Assembly (NCBI GenBank): GCA_937995655.1 | Contig: CALKJI010000010.1 | Coordinates: forward strand, 1-64,000 | From: an uncultured Pseudothermotoga sp. | GTDB taxonomy: Bacteria; Thermotogota; Thermotogae; Thermotogales; DSM-5069 | Length of the DNA stretch: 64,000 nt | Reading direction: 5' to 3' | Shown: positions 1 to 7,946 of the stretch, piece by piece | Layout of the letters: each line of letters begins with the position of its first letter | How positions within the stretch are numbered: the stretch's first letter is position 1 | Notes under the pieces: model-generated | Database searches by the model: none | Seen by the model: the letters and a program-made list of their open reading frames with translations, nothing else | Told to the model about the DNA's origin: nothing | Made by a program: the position numbers and the translations under genes

Positions 1-270
1 ATCTTTCTCCATTAGATCTTTGTATTCTCCAGTTTTTAGCGCATTTATGACAGCATTTCTCTCTGCAAAGGTTTTTATTTCTTTCTCAAGCCCCATTAGC
101 CATTCATCTACAATATCTGATGCTTTAACTGCAATTTCATATGCCATTTGTTCGACATTCGACGTAACTGTCTTACTGACCTGAAGATATGTGATGAAGG
201 CCACACCAGCAACGATTGCAATGATTGGTAATAAAATCAGTACCAGCATCTTTCCTCTTAAAGTCTTCAT
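1..270 (-). CDS. Methyl-accepting chemotaxis protein, N-terminal part (runs off the left edge)
   Basis: Only the first 90 residues are in the window, so the gene is missing from the ORF track. The reverse strand reads MKTLRGKMLVLILLPIIAIV onward: a short basic N-terminus, one membrane helix (about residues 8-28), then an extracytoplasmic stretch (QMAYEIAVKASDIVDEWLMG) of the kind that opens a Cache sensor domain in chemoreceptors. The ATG follows an AGGAGG site. Known of the family: ligand binding outside the membrane controls the CheA kinase through a cytoplasmic methylated coiled coil. That signalling domain lies beyond the edge, so the call rests on the N-terminus alone; a Cache-type histidine kinase or diguanylate cyclase would begin the same way. 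Confidence 0.6.
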   Translation of the reverse strand, partial: MKTLRGKMLVLILLPIIAIVAGVAFITYLQVSKTVTSNVEQMAYEIAVKASDIVDEWLMGLEKEIKTFAERNAVINALKTGEYKDLMEKD

Positions 271-532
271 AGATACCCTCCTTTTGATCGATCGACCAAC
301 CTTGGTTGACTAGGATCATTTTAGGTCGCGCATTTAAAAACTCAGCGTTATTTGTCATCATAGCATGTTATGCTTACATTATGACTATCGAATATTTACA
401 GATAGAAGTAAAATAATTAAATATAACTTTATGTAAAAATAAAAAAAGTGCGTTATTATTTAATACAGTGATTCTATGAATAAAAAGATTCTGGGAAATT
501 TTTACATGATCATGTCTATGAATTTTAGTCGG
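271..532. other. Intergenic region between the cyclase and the chemoreceptor
   Basis: A gap of about 260 bp, strongly AT-rich, lying upstream of the chemoreceptor and downstream of the cyclase. On the minus strand it holds a possible extended -10 element (listed separately). No ORF with a ribosome binding site and no convincing intrinsic terminator was seen. The 62-residue ORF listed at 173-361 mostly reads the chemoreceptor region in another frame. Confidence 0.5.
357..365 (-). promoter_or_regulatory. Possible extended -10 promoter of the chemoreceptor gene
   Basis: The minus strand reads TGCTATGAT, an extended -10 (TGn + TATGAT, 5 of 6 to consensus), about 90 bp upstream of the chemoreceptor ATG. 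The -35 position (GTCATA) is poor. A sigma-28 type flagellar promoter was looked for and not found convincingly. Confidence 0.35.
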
Positions 533-2212
533 CTAGTTTTCTAATTTATCTTGATATTCTTGAAATCTTAGGCAAGATAGCTCATGCCTTTTTGCATAGT
601 ACATCGCTGAATCGGCGCTTCTTACGAGTTGATCTATACTCTCACCGTCGGTTGGGTATTCTGCTATACCTACGTTAACTGAGATGTGAAAACTTTTGTT
701 GAAAATTTCAACTGGTTCTTCGACCGATTTGATTATGCGGTGTGCAAAGTGTTCAGCTTCAGCCGCTGAACAGTCATAGAGAATAACGACAAATTCATCC
801 CCACCAAACCTTGAAACAAGGTCGCTACTCCTGATTATTTTTTCAAGTCTACTCCCTATTATTTTTAGTACCTCATCCCCAATTTGGTGGCCATGTTCAT
901 CGTTGATCTTCTTAAATTTGCGCAAGTCCATGAACAAGACACAGTTTTTTTTACCTTCTCTCTTTGCCAATGAGAGCATTCTTTCACTGAATTCTTCGAA
1001 CATCCTCCTGTTTGGAAGACCAGTGAGAGCATCATGAGTGGAGAGATATTGCATCAGTTCTTGTTGTTCCTTGAGTTGTTTTTCAAGATTTATTCTGTGC
1101 AAAACTATTGCAAGATGGTTTGCAAAAAGCCTTGCAAGTTCTATTGAGTTACCTCTGAAGGCATCTGCTTTTTCAAAGTTGTCCAAATTGAACAGGAGCA
1201 TGATCTGTGATTCTATCTTCACAGGTACTATGAGAGTAGATTTGATTTCATCTATCCTGCCATATTTTTTGAAGATCTGGAGTCTGTCCTGTGGCATATT
1301 TGATTCGTCGTATTGCTTCAAATCTCTTCTAATGAAGAATTCACCGGATGTCCACTGAGAAATCTCCTGAATGGTGAAAGAAACCTTTGAAAGTTCTTTC
1401 AGATCATACCCAGATGCCGCCACGTACTTGTACCTTTCATTTTCTTTCACAAGGACAGTACCACCTTGGGCACCAGGGATGATTTCTATTGCCTTTTCAA
1501 GGAGAGCTTGGTAAGGTTGTTCAATTTTGCCCTGAAGGTATTTTCCAGTTAAATCTAAAATGATTTCTAAAGCCTTTCTTTCTGTTTCCGTTTCTTTCCA
1601 CAACCTTCTTTCTACCGAGTATTTCGTCATGGTATTGTTCCATATGGAATAAAGTAAGACCGTGAGTGCTATCAAGGTTGCATTTAGAAGTGAGAATACA
1701 TCAAGGTTTGAAGATGTGCGCTCGTATTTTAAGCCAGGTACGAAATCTTTTCCTGTTTTACCAATTTTGATATTTCGGATGCCAAGAGAACGGAGTACTT
1801 CTTGAGGGTCTATAAGTGCCAGAACTACTCTATTCAAAACATACAGATTCAAATCTTCATTGTAAACATGGAATTTGATCGATAGACTTTCACCGAGCGG
1901 TTCTATTTCATAAAGTTTGTTGTTATGCTGATTTGCATCCAAGATTTTGAGCTCCTTGATTTCGAGAAATTCTTGCTGAATGTTCACAAAGAGTTTTTCT
2001 ATAGATTTTATATCATTCTGTAAAAACAACTTGAAGGTAGAATCGCGCTGAAAATACATAGCACTTACATATTTTGCTGTCTGTTCAACTTTCGTTAGGA
2101 AGGCTGTCTTTGCTAACTGGAGACTGTGTTCAAACTTTTGATGATTCAAAAGGGCAAATATACTGAGAATAGCGCAGAAAACAATGATGAACAATGAGAT
2201 CTGCCTTGTCAT
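533..2212 (-). CDS. GAF-GGDEF diguanylate cyclase, membrane-anchored
   Basis: Predicted to make cyclic di-GMP from two GTP at the inner membrane. In the 559-residue protein: membrane helix at about 5-24, an extracytoplasmic region to about 170, a second helix (about 175-195), a cytoplasmic GAF-like domain (about 220-380), and a C-terminal GGDEF domain (about 395-555). The active-site motif RFGGDEFVVIL is intact, and RSSD five residues before GGDEF is a proper inhibitory I-site, so product feedback is likely. The ORF begins 14 codons earlier, but the ATG at 2212 (MTRQISLF) has GGGAGTG just upstream and is preferred. An HD-GYP protein, the usual opposing activity, lies elsewhere in the window. 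The signal sensed is unknown. Confidence 0.9.
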   Translation of the reverse strand: MTRQISLFIIVFCAILSIFALLNHQKFEHSLQLAKTAFLTKVEQTAKYVSAMYFQRDSTFKLFLQNDIKSIEKLFVNIQQEFLEIKELKILDANQHNNKLYEIEPLGESLSIKFHVYNEDLNLYVLNRVVLALIDPQEVLRSLGIRNIKIGKTGKDFVPGLKYERTSSNLDVFSLLNATLIALTVLLYSIWNNTMTKYSVERRLWKETETERKALEIILDLTGKYLQGKIEQPYQALLEKAIEIIPGAQGGTVLVKENERYKYVAASGYDLKELSKVSFTIQEISQWTSGEFFIRRDLKQYDESNMPQDRLQIFKKYGRIDEIKSTLIVPVKIESQIMLLFNLDNFEKADAFRGNSIELARLFANHLAIVLHRINLEKQLKEQQELMQYLSTHDALTGLPNRRMFEEFSERMLSLAKREGKKNCVLFMDLRKFKKINDEHGHQIGDEVLKIIGSRLEKIIRSSDLVSRFGGDEFVVILYDCSAAEAEHFAHRIIKSVEEPVEIFNKSFHISVNVGIAEYPTDGESIDQLVRSADSAMYYAKRHELSCLRFQEYQDKLEN

Positions 2213-2218
2213 CGAAAC

Positions 2219-2244
2219 ACTCCCGTATGAAATTGATCGGGAGT
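2219..2244. promoter_or_regulatory. Perfect 7-bp dyad between the cyclase -10 box and its start codon
   Basis: ACTCCCG, 12 nt, CGGGAGT. One arm holds the Shine-Dalgarno sequence (GGGAGTG) of the cyclase; the other lies between the -10 box and the predicted transcription start. This layout suits a DNA operator over the start site better than an RNA hairpin, unless transcription starts further upstream. Confidence 0.45.
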
Positions 2245-2273
2245 AATATACCACGTTTTATGAATATTGTTAC
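2245..2273 (-). promoter_or_regulatory. Promoter of the diguanylate cyclase gene
   Basis: On the minus strand GTAACA (-35, 4 of 6), a 17-bp spacer and TATATT (-10, 5 of 6) preceded by TGG, an extended -10. The start point would fall near 2238, inside the dyad described separately. Confidence 0.55.
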
Positions 2274-2303
2274 ACCTTGTCTGGTTTTTATTTTGCAATT
2301 GAT

Positions 2304-2312
2304 TGGTATAAA
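2304..2312 (+). promoter_or_regulatory. Extended -10 promoter of the ABC importer operon
   Basis: TGGTATAAA: an extended TGn followed by TATAAA, about 20 bp upstream of the substrate-binding protein ATG. No good -35 at 17 bp. It is divergent from the cyclase promoter in a 120-bp shared gap. Confidence 0.5.
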
Positions 2313-2332
2313 ATTAGAACTGAGGTGATTTG

Positions 2333-3241
2333 ATGAAAAACTTTGTTCTGGTGTTATTGTTTTTTACAGTCATTGCTTTTTCGCTAAATATTCTTATTCC
2401 AGCAGGCCCGACTGTTGTGAGTTTTGCCGCTTTGCTTGAAGGAAAGGTAAGTTCAGAGGTACCACTCAGAATTGATTTTTGGCGGACATTAGATCAAGTG
2501 AGTGCACAGATAGCTGCCAAGTCAGTTGATGTAGTGGTTCTACCAGTCTCCATTGGAACGACTTTCTATTTGAAAAAAATAGATTTGAGACTTGCTGCTG
2601 TAACCCTTTGGAGCGGCTTTTATTTAGTCGCAAGGGATGTCAAGATCAATTCTGTTGAAGATCTTAAAGGTCAAGAGATTTACACGCCTCAAGGGAGAGG
2701 TCAGACAGGTGATGTTCTCATAAGGTTTTTGATAGATAAATACAATCTTTCAAACACTTCGATAAAGTACGCAGTTCAAAACGAAATCGTTGCCCTCATG
2801 AGTGCTGGGAAGGTAAAGATTGCTGTTCTTCCAGAACCTTTTGTTACGCTTGCATTGAAAAATGCATCTGCGTCGATAGTTTTCGATCTACAACAAGTTT
2901 GGTCCGATTTAACAGGTAAGCCAGCTCGGATCCCAATTACAGGTGTTTTCGTAAGAGGAGAGTTGGTCCAAGAACCACAACAAATCATGAAAGCACTTGA
3001 TGCAATCAAAAAATCGATTGATTATGCCGTGCAGAACCCCGATGAGGTGTCGCAGCTTTCTGCAAAGTACCTTGGTGGTATGAGTCCACAAATCATAGCA
3101 GAGTCTTTGAAAAGATCAATCTACGAGTACCGATCTGCTAAAGAACAGAAAGAGAATATCTTGTATTACTTGAGCACAGTAAGCCAGATCGAGCCTGAGG
3201 CTGTTTCTGAGCTTCCAAATGATGATTTCTTCGCGTTCTAA
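2333..3241 (+). CDS. ABC transporter substrate-binding protein, NMT1/NitT-TauT type
   Basis: Exported binding protein of 302 residues that would capture a small solute and deliver it to the permease and ATPase encoded next. The N-terminus is a signal peptide (hydrophobic to about residue 17, ending near AFS) with no lipobox cysteine. The body has the NMT1/SsuA style: an early IPAGPTVVSFAALLEG segment, then SVDVVVLPVSIGTTFY and LKGQEIYTPQGRGQTGDVLI. The track start is a TTG; the adjacent ATG at 2333 sits five bases after GAGGTG and is preferred. It overlaps the permease gene by 23 bp. Family substrates include nitrate, aliphatic sulfonates, taurine and thiamine pyrimidines. The short upstream gap leaves no room for a TPP riboswitch, so the substrate is open. 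Confidence 0.85.
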   Translation: MKNFVLVLLFFTVIAFSLNILIPAGPTVVSFAALLEGKVSSEVPLRIDFWRTLDQVSAQIAAKSVDVVVLPVSIGTTFYLKKIDLRLAAVTLWSGFYLVARDVKINSVEDLKGQEIYTPQGRGQTGDVLIRFLIDKYNLSNTSIKYAVQNEIVALMSAGKVKIAVLPEPFVTLALKNASASIVFDLQQVWSDLTGKPARIPITGVFVRGELVQEPQQIMKALDAIKKSIDYAVQNPDEVSQLSAKYLGGMSPQIIAESLKRSIYEYRSAKEQKENILYYLSTVSQIEPEAVSELPNDDFFAF

Positions 3242-3980
3242 ATGGTTTTTGTTTGGAATAGTTTTCCTAATATGTCTTTGGTATACGGTATCTTTTCTTG
3301 TTGGATCTTCTTTAATATTTCCAAGTCCAAAGCTTGTCTTTGCCCAGATTTTGGAAGTTACAAAGACTGGGCAATTATTCCTTTATCTGTGGCAAACATT
3401 TTACAAAGCCTTCCTCGGATTGCTACTTGCTTTGTTAGTAGGCTTGTTCGTTGGTTTTATAATAGGTCTATCGCAAAAACTGTACGAATTGTTTCGACCG
3501 ATTCTAATGATTATTCGATCAGTCCCAATTGTTTCGTGGCTGAGTTCGGTGATACTTTTATGGGGCATAGGGTGGAAAGGCGTTGTCTTCATAGTCTTTA
3601 TGACTTTATTGCCTACAGTGATCTTCAATATCTCCGAAGGTGTGAAATCTGTTGATGTAAGGCTTCTTGAAATGGCAAAGATTTATTCAGTTCCAAGAAA
3701 GAGGATCTTTCAAAAGATATATCTTGGTTCTGTTCTGCCTTTTTTACTTTCAGCGATAAATGTCAGTATTGGCACGATGTGGAAGGCTGCTATTGTTTCA
3801 GAGTATCTCATTGGTGATAGTGGCCTTGGAGTTCAAATCTTTCAGTCGAAGTTCTACATAGATACTCCACGAGTTTTTGCTTTTACGCTCAGTGCGGTCA
3901 TATTTGGGTTAATATTTGAAATGATTTTTTCTTGGCTTTGGGAGAGATATTTTGGTGAAAAAGGTGATAGAGTTACTTGA
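3219..3980 (+). CDS. ABC transporter permease, SsuC/TauC family
   Basis: Inner-membrane permease of 253 residues with about six helices, the usual size for SsuC/TauC/NitB-type proteins. A degenerate EAA loop (EMAKIYSVPRKRIFQKIYLG) marks the site that contacts the ATPase. It overlaps the binding-protein gene upstream and the ATPase gene downstream, which implies translational coupling. Two ATGs stand in tandem at 3219 and 3222 and either could be used; no clear Shine-Dalgarno was seen, which fits coupling. Confidence 0.88.
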   Translation: MMISSRSKWFLFGIVFLICLWYTVSFLVGSSLIFPSPKLVFAQILEVTKTGQLFLYLWQTFYKAFLGLLLALLVGLFVGFIIGLSQKLYELFRPILMIIRSVPIVSWLSSVILLWGIGWKGVVFIVFMTLLPTVIFNISEGVKSVDVRLLEMAKIYSVPRKRIFQKIYLGSVLPFLLSAINVSIGTMWKAAIVSEYLIGDSGLGVQIFQSKFYIDTPRVFAFTLSAVIFGLIFEMIFSWLWERYFGEKGDRVT

Positions 3981-4644
3981 TCTTTGTAAAGATTTTGGTA
4001 AATTAAGAGTCTTGAAGAATATAAATCTTACTTTGTATGAAAGTCAGCCAGTAGCGATAGTTGGAAGATCGGGCTGTGGGAAAACGACCTTACTGAGAAT
4101 TATTGCGAACCTTGACAGTCCAACGGCTGGTGAGGTCAGTAGAAGTTTTGAAAATATAGGTTATGTTTTTCAAGAAGATCGTTTGATACCCTGGTGCAGT
4201 ATTTTAGAGAATTTATCGTTTGTTTGTGAAGAAATTGTTCAGGTGATCGATACGTTGAGATTAGTAGGTCTAGAGGAATTCAAAGATTATAAACCAAGAG
4301 AGTTGAGCGGTGGCATGAGGCAGCGTGTGAACCTGGCACGTGCTTTAGTAAAGAAACCTGATTTGTTGCTTCTTGATGAGCCATTCCAGAGTTTGGACGT
4401 TGTTACTAAGTCAAAATTGATAAGTGATATTCGGCGAATTTTGGAAGAACTCAAGACAACTTGTGTGATCGTGACACACGACATCAGGGAGGCTGCCTGT
4501 CTGGCTCAAAAGATATATGTTCTTGCGGGACGCCCTGCAACGATAGTCGGGCAGGTGGAGCTTGATAGAAAAATAAAGGATTTATTCGATCCTCAGATAC
4601 TCAAGATAGAAGAAAGGATCACCTCTTTACAGCAGGATTCTTGA
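3955..4644 (+). CDS. ABC transporter ATP-binding protein, SsuB/TauB family
   Basis: Cytoplasmic ATPase of 229-230 residues that powers the preceding permease. Walker A GRSGCGKTT, Q-loop (VFQEDRLIPW), signature LSGGMRQR, Walker B LLLLDEPF and the H-loop THD are all present in order. The QEDRLIPW form of the Q-loop region is typical of NitT/TauT ATPases. TTG (3952) and GTG (3955) are adjacent start candidates behind GGAGAG; GTG gives the better spacing. It overlaps the permease by about 26 bp. The complete three-gene set argues for a functional importer. Confidence 0.9.
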   Translation: MKKVIELLDLCKDFGKLRVLKNINLTLYESQPVAIVGRSGCGKTTLLRIIANLDSPTAGEVSRSFENIGYVFQEDRLIPWCSILENLSFVCEEIVQVIDTLRLVGLEEFKDYKPRELSGGMRQRVNLARALVKKPDLLLLDEPFQSLDVVTKSKLISDIRRILEELKTTCVIVTHDIREAACLAQKIYVLAGRPATIVGQVELDRKIKDLFDPQILKIEERITSLQQDS

Positions 4645-4766
4645 CCATTTATCGGGCGTCTTGCTCCATGAAGTGTATGGGAAAACTATTGGCTGTGCTA
4701 ATTATTCATTCTCCATTCTCGATTACTGACTTTGACAGTTGTATAATCATCGCTGGAGGCATTGGC

Positions 4767-6563
4767 TTGCTCAAGAATACTCAGAGTTATATGTTGCTTT
4801 TATCGATGTTGAGCATCTTAAAGATTCTCATATTCTATCTTACCGTGCCAGGCATCTTCAGAGTTTCGATGATTCTGGGCACGGTAGGGTGGGTTTTTCT
4901 ATTATTTTTTTTCTTCACATTCGTTGTTAAAGAATGGGGGTTTGGACTTTACTGCATTCTTTGCGCGGCTCTTTTTTCAGATTTTCTCTACTTTCAGAAT
5001 TTTGGAACACTGCCGTCTGTAAAGCATCTCATCATGTTGCCACAGGTAGGAAAGCTCGGAGCGAATATAAAATACTTCACCAACTTTTTCTCATTGTTGT
5101 TTCTCATTGATTTGATACCAGTCGGAATATTCGACAGAAAAAGATATCTATCTATGAAAAACACGATTCACAAAAGACCAAAATGGGTGTTTGTTACTAT
5201 AATACTCTGTTTAATTTTTGCCACTACTCCTCTTGTAGCTGAAGGGCTCAAACCAAGTCAGGTTTTTAATAGATATGGCCTTCCTGCGTACCATATATAT
5301 GATATTGCCAGTTTATTAACCAAGCCTAAAGAAGAAGCTTTGCCCCTCACACAAATAGATTCTCAAAAAACTACAAGGGCAAGGTACTGGGCGATTGGTG
5401 CAAATAAGAACATCATAGTTGTACAACTTGAGTCCTTTCAGAATTTCTTGATAAATATGAAATACAACGGTCAGGAAGTTACCCCAAACTTAAATAGATT
5501 GATTTATAAAGATTCTATTTATTTCAGCAATTACTACCAGCAGACGGGCGCAGGTAACACAGCCGATGCTGAGTTTGTCTCTCTGGTTTCACTGCATGTT
5601 CCTGGGGATGAAGTAGCTTACGAGAAATACGATGGCATAAATTTCTATGCCCTCCCCAGGATTCTAAAAGGCAAAGGTTTTCACACAATTGCCATGCATG
5701 GTAATGCCGGTTGGTTTTGGAATCGGGAAAAAATCTATCCGCGACTTGGTTTTGAAGAATTTGTAAGTTTGGAGGACTTTAAACAGGATTTGATCTTTGG
5801 CATGGGATTGAACGATCTTTCCTTTTTTGAGCAGGCTGTTGATATTTTAAAAGATTGCCCAAAACCATTCTTTTCTTTTTTAGTGACCCTCTCGAGTCAT
5901 ACACCTTTCATAATTCCAGATCAGTTCAAAAGCTTAGAGCTCTTGCCAGAAGATCAAAACACGATTTTTGGCAATTATCTTCAGGCTGTACATTATGCGG
6001 ACTATGCCCTTGGTAGATTCATCGAAAAACTGCGACAAGCAGGATTGTACGATGAGTCCATACTGATAATCTATGGTGATCACGCGGGATTATATCCCTT
6101 CAATAAAGAGGTCAAGAATGCTCTCAGTAGGTTTTTCGATTCAGATTATAGTTACAAAGACGCACTGAATATACCGTTGGTTCTTCATATACCGGGCTCA
6201 AAGGTCAAGGAAGAGATAAAAACAGTGGGCGGGCAAATAGATTTTTTGCCAACGGTACTCAATATAGTAGGCATACACGATGAAAGAGTGATCACATTCG
6301 GTAGAGACTTGACTAATTCAAGAAATGGTTTCGTGGCTCTGAGGTACCACCTGCCAGATGGGTCATTCATTGACGATAGGAGATACTTCGAAGTTTCGAG
6401 TGATGGTGTTATTCAAAAAAGCATTGGCTTTGATTTTGTTGAAGGTCATTTCTTGCCCTATTATGAATGCTTCGATGGTTATAAAATTGCTATCAAGCAA
6501 ATAGAAGGTTCCAAGCATGTACTCAATTCTTATGCAGAAAAGGTTGAAGTGTCATCAAAGTAA
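4767..6563 (+). CDS. LtaS/MdoB-like membrane sulfatase-fold transferase
   Basis: Five N-terminal membrane helices followed by an extracytoplasmic sulfatase/alkaline-phosphatase-fold domain, the layout of lipoteichoic acid synthases and phosphoglycerol transferases. Seen: metal-site segment VVQLESFQNF, nucleophile region GAGNTADAEFVSL (the Thr is the family nucleophile), SSHTPFIIP and YGDHAGLYP. The track start at 4641 is a TTG with no Shine-Dalgarno and a non-hydrophobic lead; TTG at 4767 lies seven bases after GGAGG and opens directly at the first helix, giving 598 residues of normal layout. The family moves glycerol-phosphate from phosphatidylglycerol to a glycolipid, glycan or polymer. Classical LTA is not known to me in this phylum, so the acceptor is open. 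Confidence 0.8.
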   Translation: MLKNTQSYMLLLSMLSILKILIFYLTVPGIFRVSMILGTVGWVFLLFFFFTFVVKEWGFGLYCILCAALFSDFLYFQNFGTLPSVKHLIMLPQVGKLGANIKYFTNFFSLLFLIDLIPVGIFDRKRYLSMKNTIHKRPKWVFVTIILCLIFATTPLVAEGLKPSQVFNRYGLPAYHIYDIASLLTKPKEEALPLTQIDSQKTTRARYWAIGANKNIIVVQLESFQNFLINMKYNGQEVTPNLNRLIYKDSIYFSNYYQQTGAGNTADAEFVSLVSLHVPGDEVAYEKYDGINFYALPRILKGKGFHTIAMHGNAGWFWNREKIYPRLGFEEFVSLEDFKQDLIFGMGLNDLSFFEQAVDILKDCPKPFFSFLVTLSSHTPFIIPDQFKSLELLPEDQNTIFGNYLQAVHYADYALGRFIEKLRQAGLYDESILIIYGDHAGLYPFNKEVKNALSRFFDSDYSYKDALNIPLVLHIPGSKVKEEIKTVGGQIDFLPTVLNIVGIHDERVITFGRDLTNSRNGFVALRYHLPDGSFIDDRRYFEVSSDGVIQKSIGFDFVEGHFLPYYECFDGYKIAIKQIEGSKHVLNSYAEKVEVSSK

Positions 6564-6596
6564 CTTTTAAAAACAGATCTTCTTGATGGAGTTATC

Positions 6597-6662
6597 ATGT
6601 CAAAACCTGGATTTAACATAGAAGAAAGACAAAAATTTGTAGAATATCCCTTGGTGTTGTAA
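6597..6662 (+). CDS. Possible 21-residue leader peptide before the broken permease
   Basis: ATG five bases after GGAG opens a 21-codon frame (MSKPGFNIEERQKFVEYPLV and one more residue) whose TAA overlaps the permease ATG as TAATG. The permease has no strong ribosome site of its own, so the small frame could couple its translation. It resembles nothing I recognise and may be chance. Confidence 0.3.
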   Translation: MSKPGFNIEERQKFVEYPLVL

Positions 6663-7883
6663 TGAGTATACCTTTGGCGGTTATCTTAGTTGTGTTTGTT
6701 CTCATAGCCATCAGAAGAGTGGGAAAATTAACTTTCAAAATATGGCAGGTCATGACTGCTGCTGCTTTCTTTTTGATATTAACTAAACAGATCAGCCTTA
6801 AGGATGCTTTTTTATCAATAAATTTCGATGTAATCATCTTTCTAGTTGGTATGTTCATCATCGGTGAGGCCATGAGAGAAAGTGGTTATTTATACCATAT
6901 CTCTTATTTGATCTTCAAGAGGGCAAAAATCCTTCGAAGTTGCTCTTATTAGTCATCTTTGTCAGTGGATTTCTTTCTGCCCTATTGATGAATGACACAG
7001 TTGCTGTTGTGGGAACACCTTTAATGATCTATCTTGGTAAGAGACATAGAATAGACCCAAAGGTCTTGTTACTTGCCCTTGCCTTTGGTGTTACCATAGG
7101 TAGTGTGACAAGTCCCATTGGAAATCCTCAGAATCTTCTCATAGCTCTTGCAACCCATATGAAAGATCCATTTTTGGTCTTTGCAAAGTATTTGTTTGTT
7201 CCAACCGTTTTGAACCTTTTGCTGACGTATATCATTCTCAGGCTGTTTTACAAAAAGTCCTTCCAAAATGAGATCATCAAACATTCGAACGATATTGAAA
7301 TGGACGGAGGATTAACGCGTGTTTCGAGGATCTCTTTGTTCTTGCTCCTTATTTTGGTTGCCGTAAGAATAATTGGAGCCTTCTTCGGCCAGGAGATTTT
7401 GAGACTCAGTTACATCTCAATAATTGCTGCTTTGCCTATTGTCTTGCTTAGTGATAAGAGATTGAAGATCTTGAGAACTATGGACTGGGCCACAATTGTC
7501 TTTTTTGTTTCCATGTTCGTAACTATGCGGGCTGTATGGAACTGTGGGTTCTTCCAAAAATATGTTTCTTTTATAAATTTTTCAAGGATCCCCCAGATTC
7601 TTCTAACAAGTGTGGGTGTTAGCCAATTCATCTCAAATGTTCCCTTTGTTGTACTATTTTTGATTTTTTTAAAGGTGCGAATGACACCATTCTTTGTGCC
7701 CTTGCAGCAGGTAGCACCATAGCTGGTAACCTTACCATCTTGGGGGCTGCAAGTAACGTAATCATCGTTCAGAACGCCGAAAAAGAAGACATACACCTTA
7801 CATTCTTGGAATTTTTCAAGGTGGGATCTGTTATCACTTTTTTGAATATGCTTGTTTATTGGTTATATTTGAATCTTTTCTGA
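6662..7883 (+). pseudogene. ArsB/SLC13-type anion permease interrupted by two frameshifts
   Basis: Three consecutive frames together make one ion-transporter-superfamily permease of about 407 residues. Part 1 (6662 on) ends at a stop at 6950; part 2 covers FVSGFLSALLMNDTVAVVGT to FLIFLK; part 3 continues GANDTILCALAAGSTIAGNL to the TGA at 7881-7883. Each junction needs a -1 shift (one base missing). Junction 1 is at an A5 run (6925-6929), where A6 would restore KRAKNPSKLLLLV. Junction 2 is at T7-AAA-GG (7664-7675), where one more base restores FLIFLKGANDT. Family landmarks such as MNDTV, SPIGNPQN, SNVPFV and the NLTILGAASN tail are intact. It is a young pseudogene, a pair of homopolymer sequencing errors, or, less likely, recoded. 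The C-terminal part is not in the ORF track. Confidence 0.85.
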
Positions 7884-7920
7884 TTTTTTAGCCCCGTAGG
7901 ATTTTATTTGATTGCCATAG

Positions 7921-7926
7921 TATAAT
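7921..7926 (+). promoter_or_regulatory. -10 box of the HTH-Rossmann regulator / sugar operon
   Basis: Perfect TATAAT about 20 bp before the chosen start of the regulator gene. No recognisable -35 at 16-18 bp, which would fit a promoter dependent on an activator. The assignment rests on the -10 hexamer and its position. Confidence 0.4.
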
Positions 7927-7946
7927 TCACTCAGTGAGTGATCAAT

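Noticed and set aside
2255-2332. TPP riboswitch before the NMT1-like binding protein
   Set aside because: The leader is far too short, and no conserved riboswitch segments were seen.
4732-4747. TTGACA followed by TATAAT before the LtaS-like gene
   Set aside because: The hexamers are separated by only 4 bp, so they cannot form one promoter; no other -35 fits the TATAAT.
6920-7680. Two programmed -1 frameshifts in the permease gene
   Set aside because: Only the second site is a canonical slippery heptamer. Needing two events in one membrane protein makes mutation or sequencing error likelier, so the gene is listed as a pseudogene and recoding kept only as a possibility.
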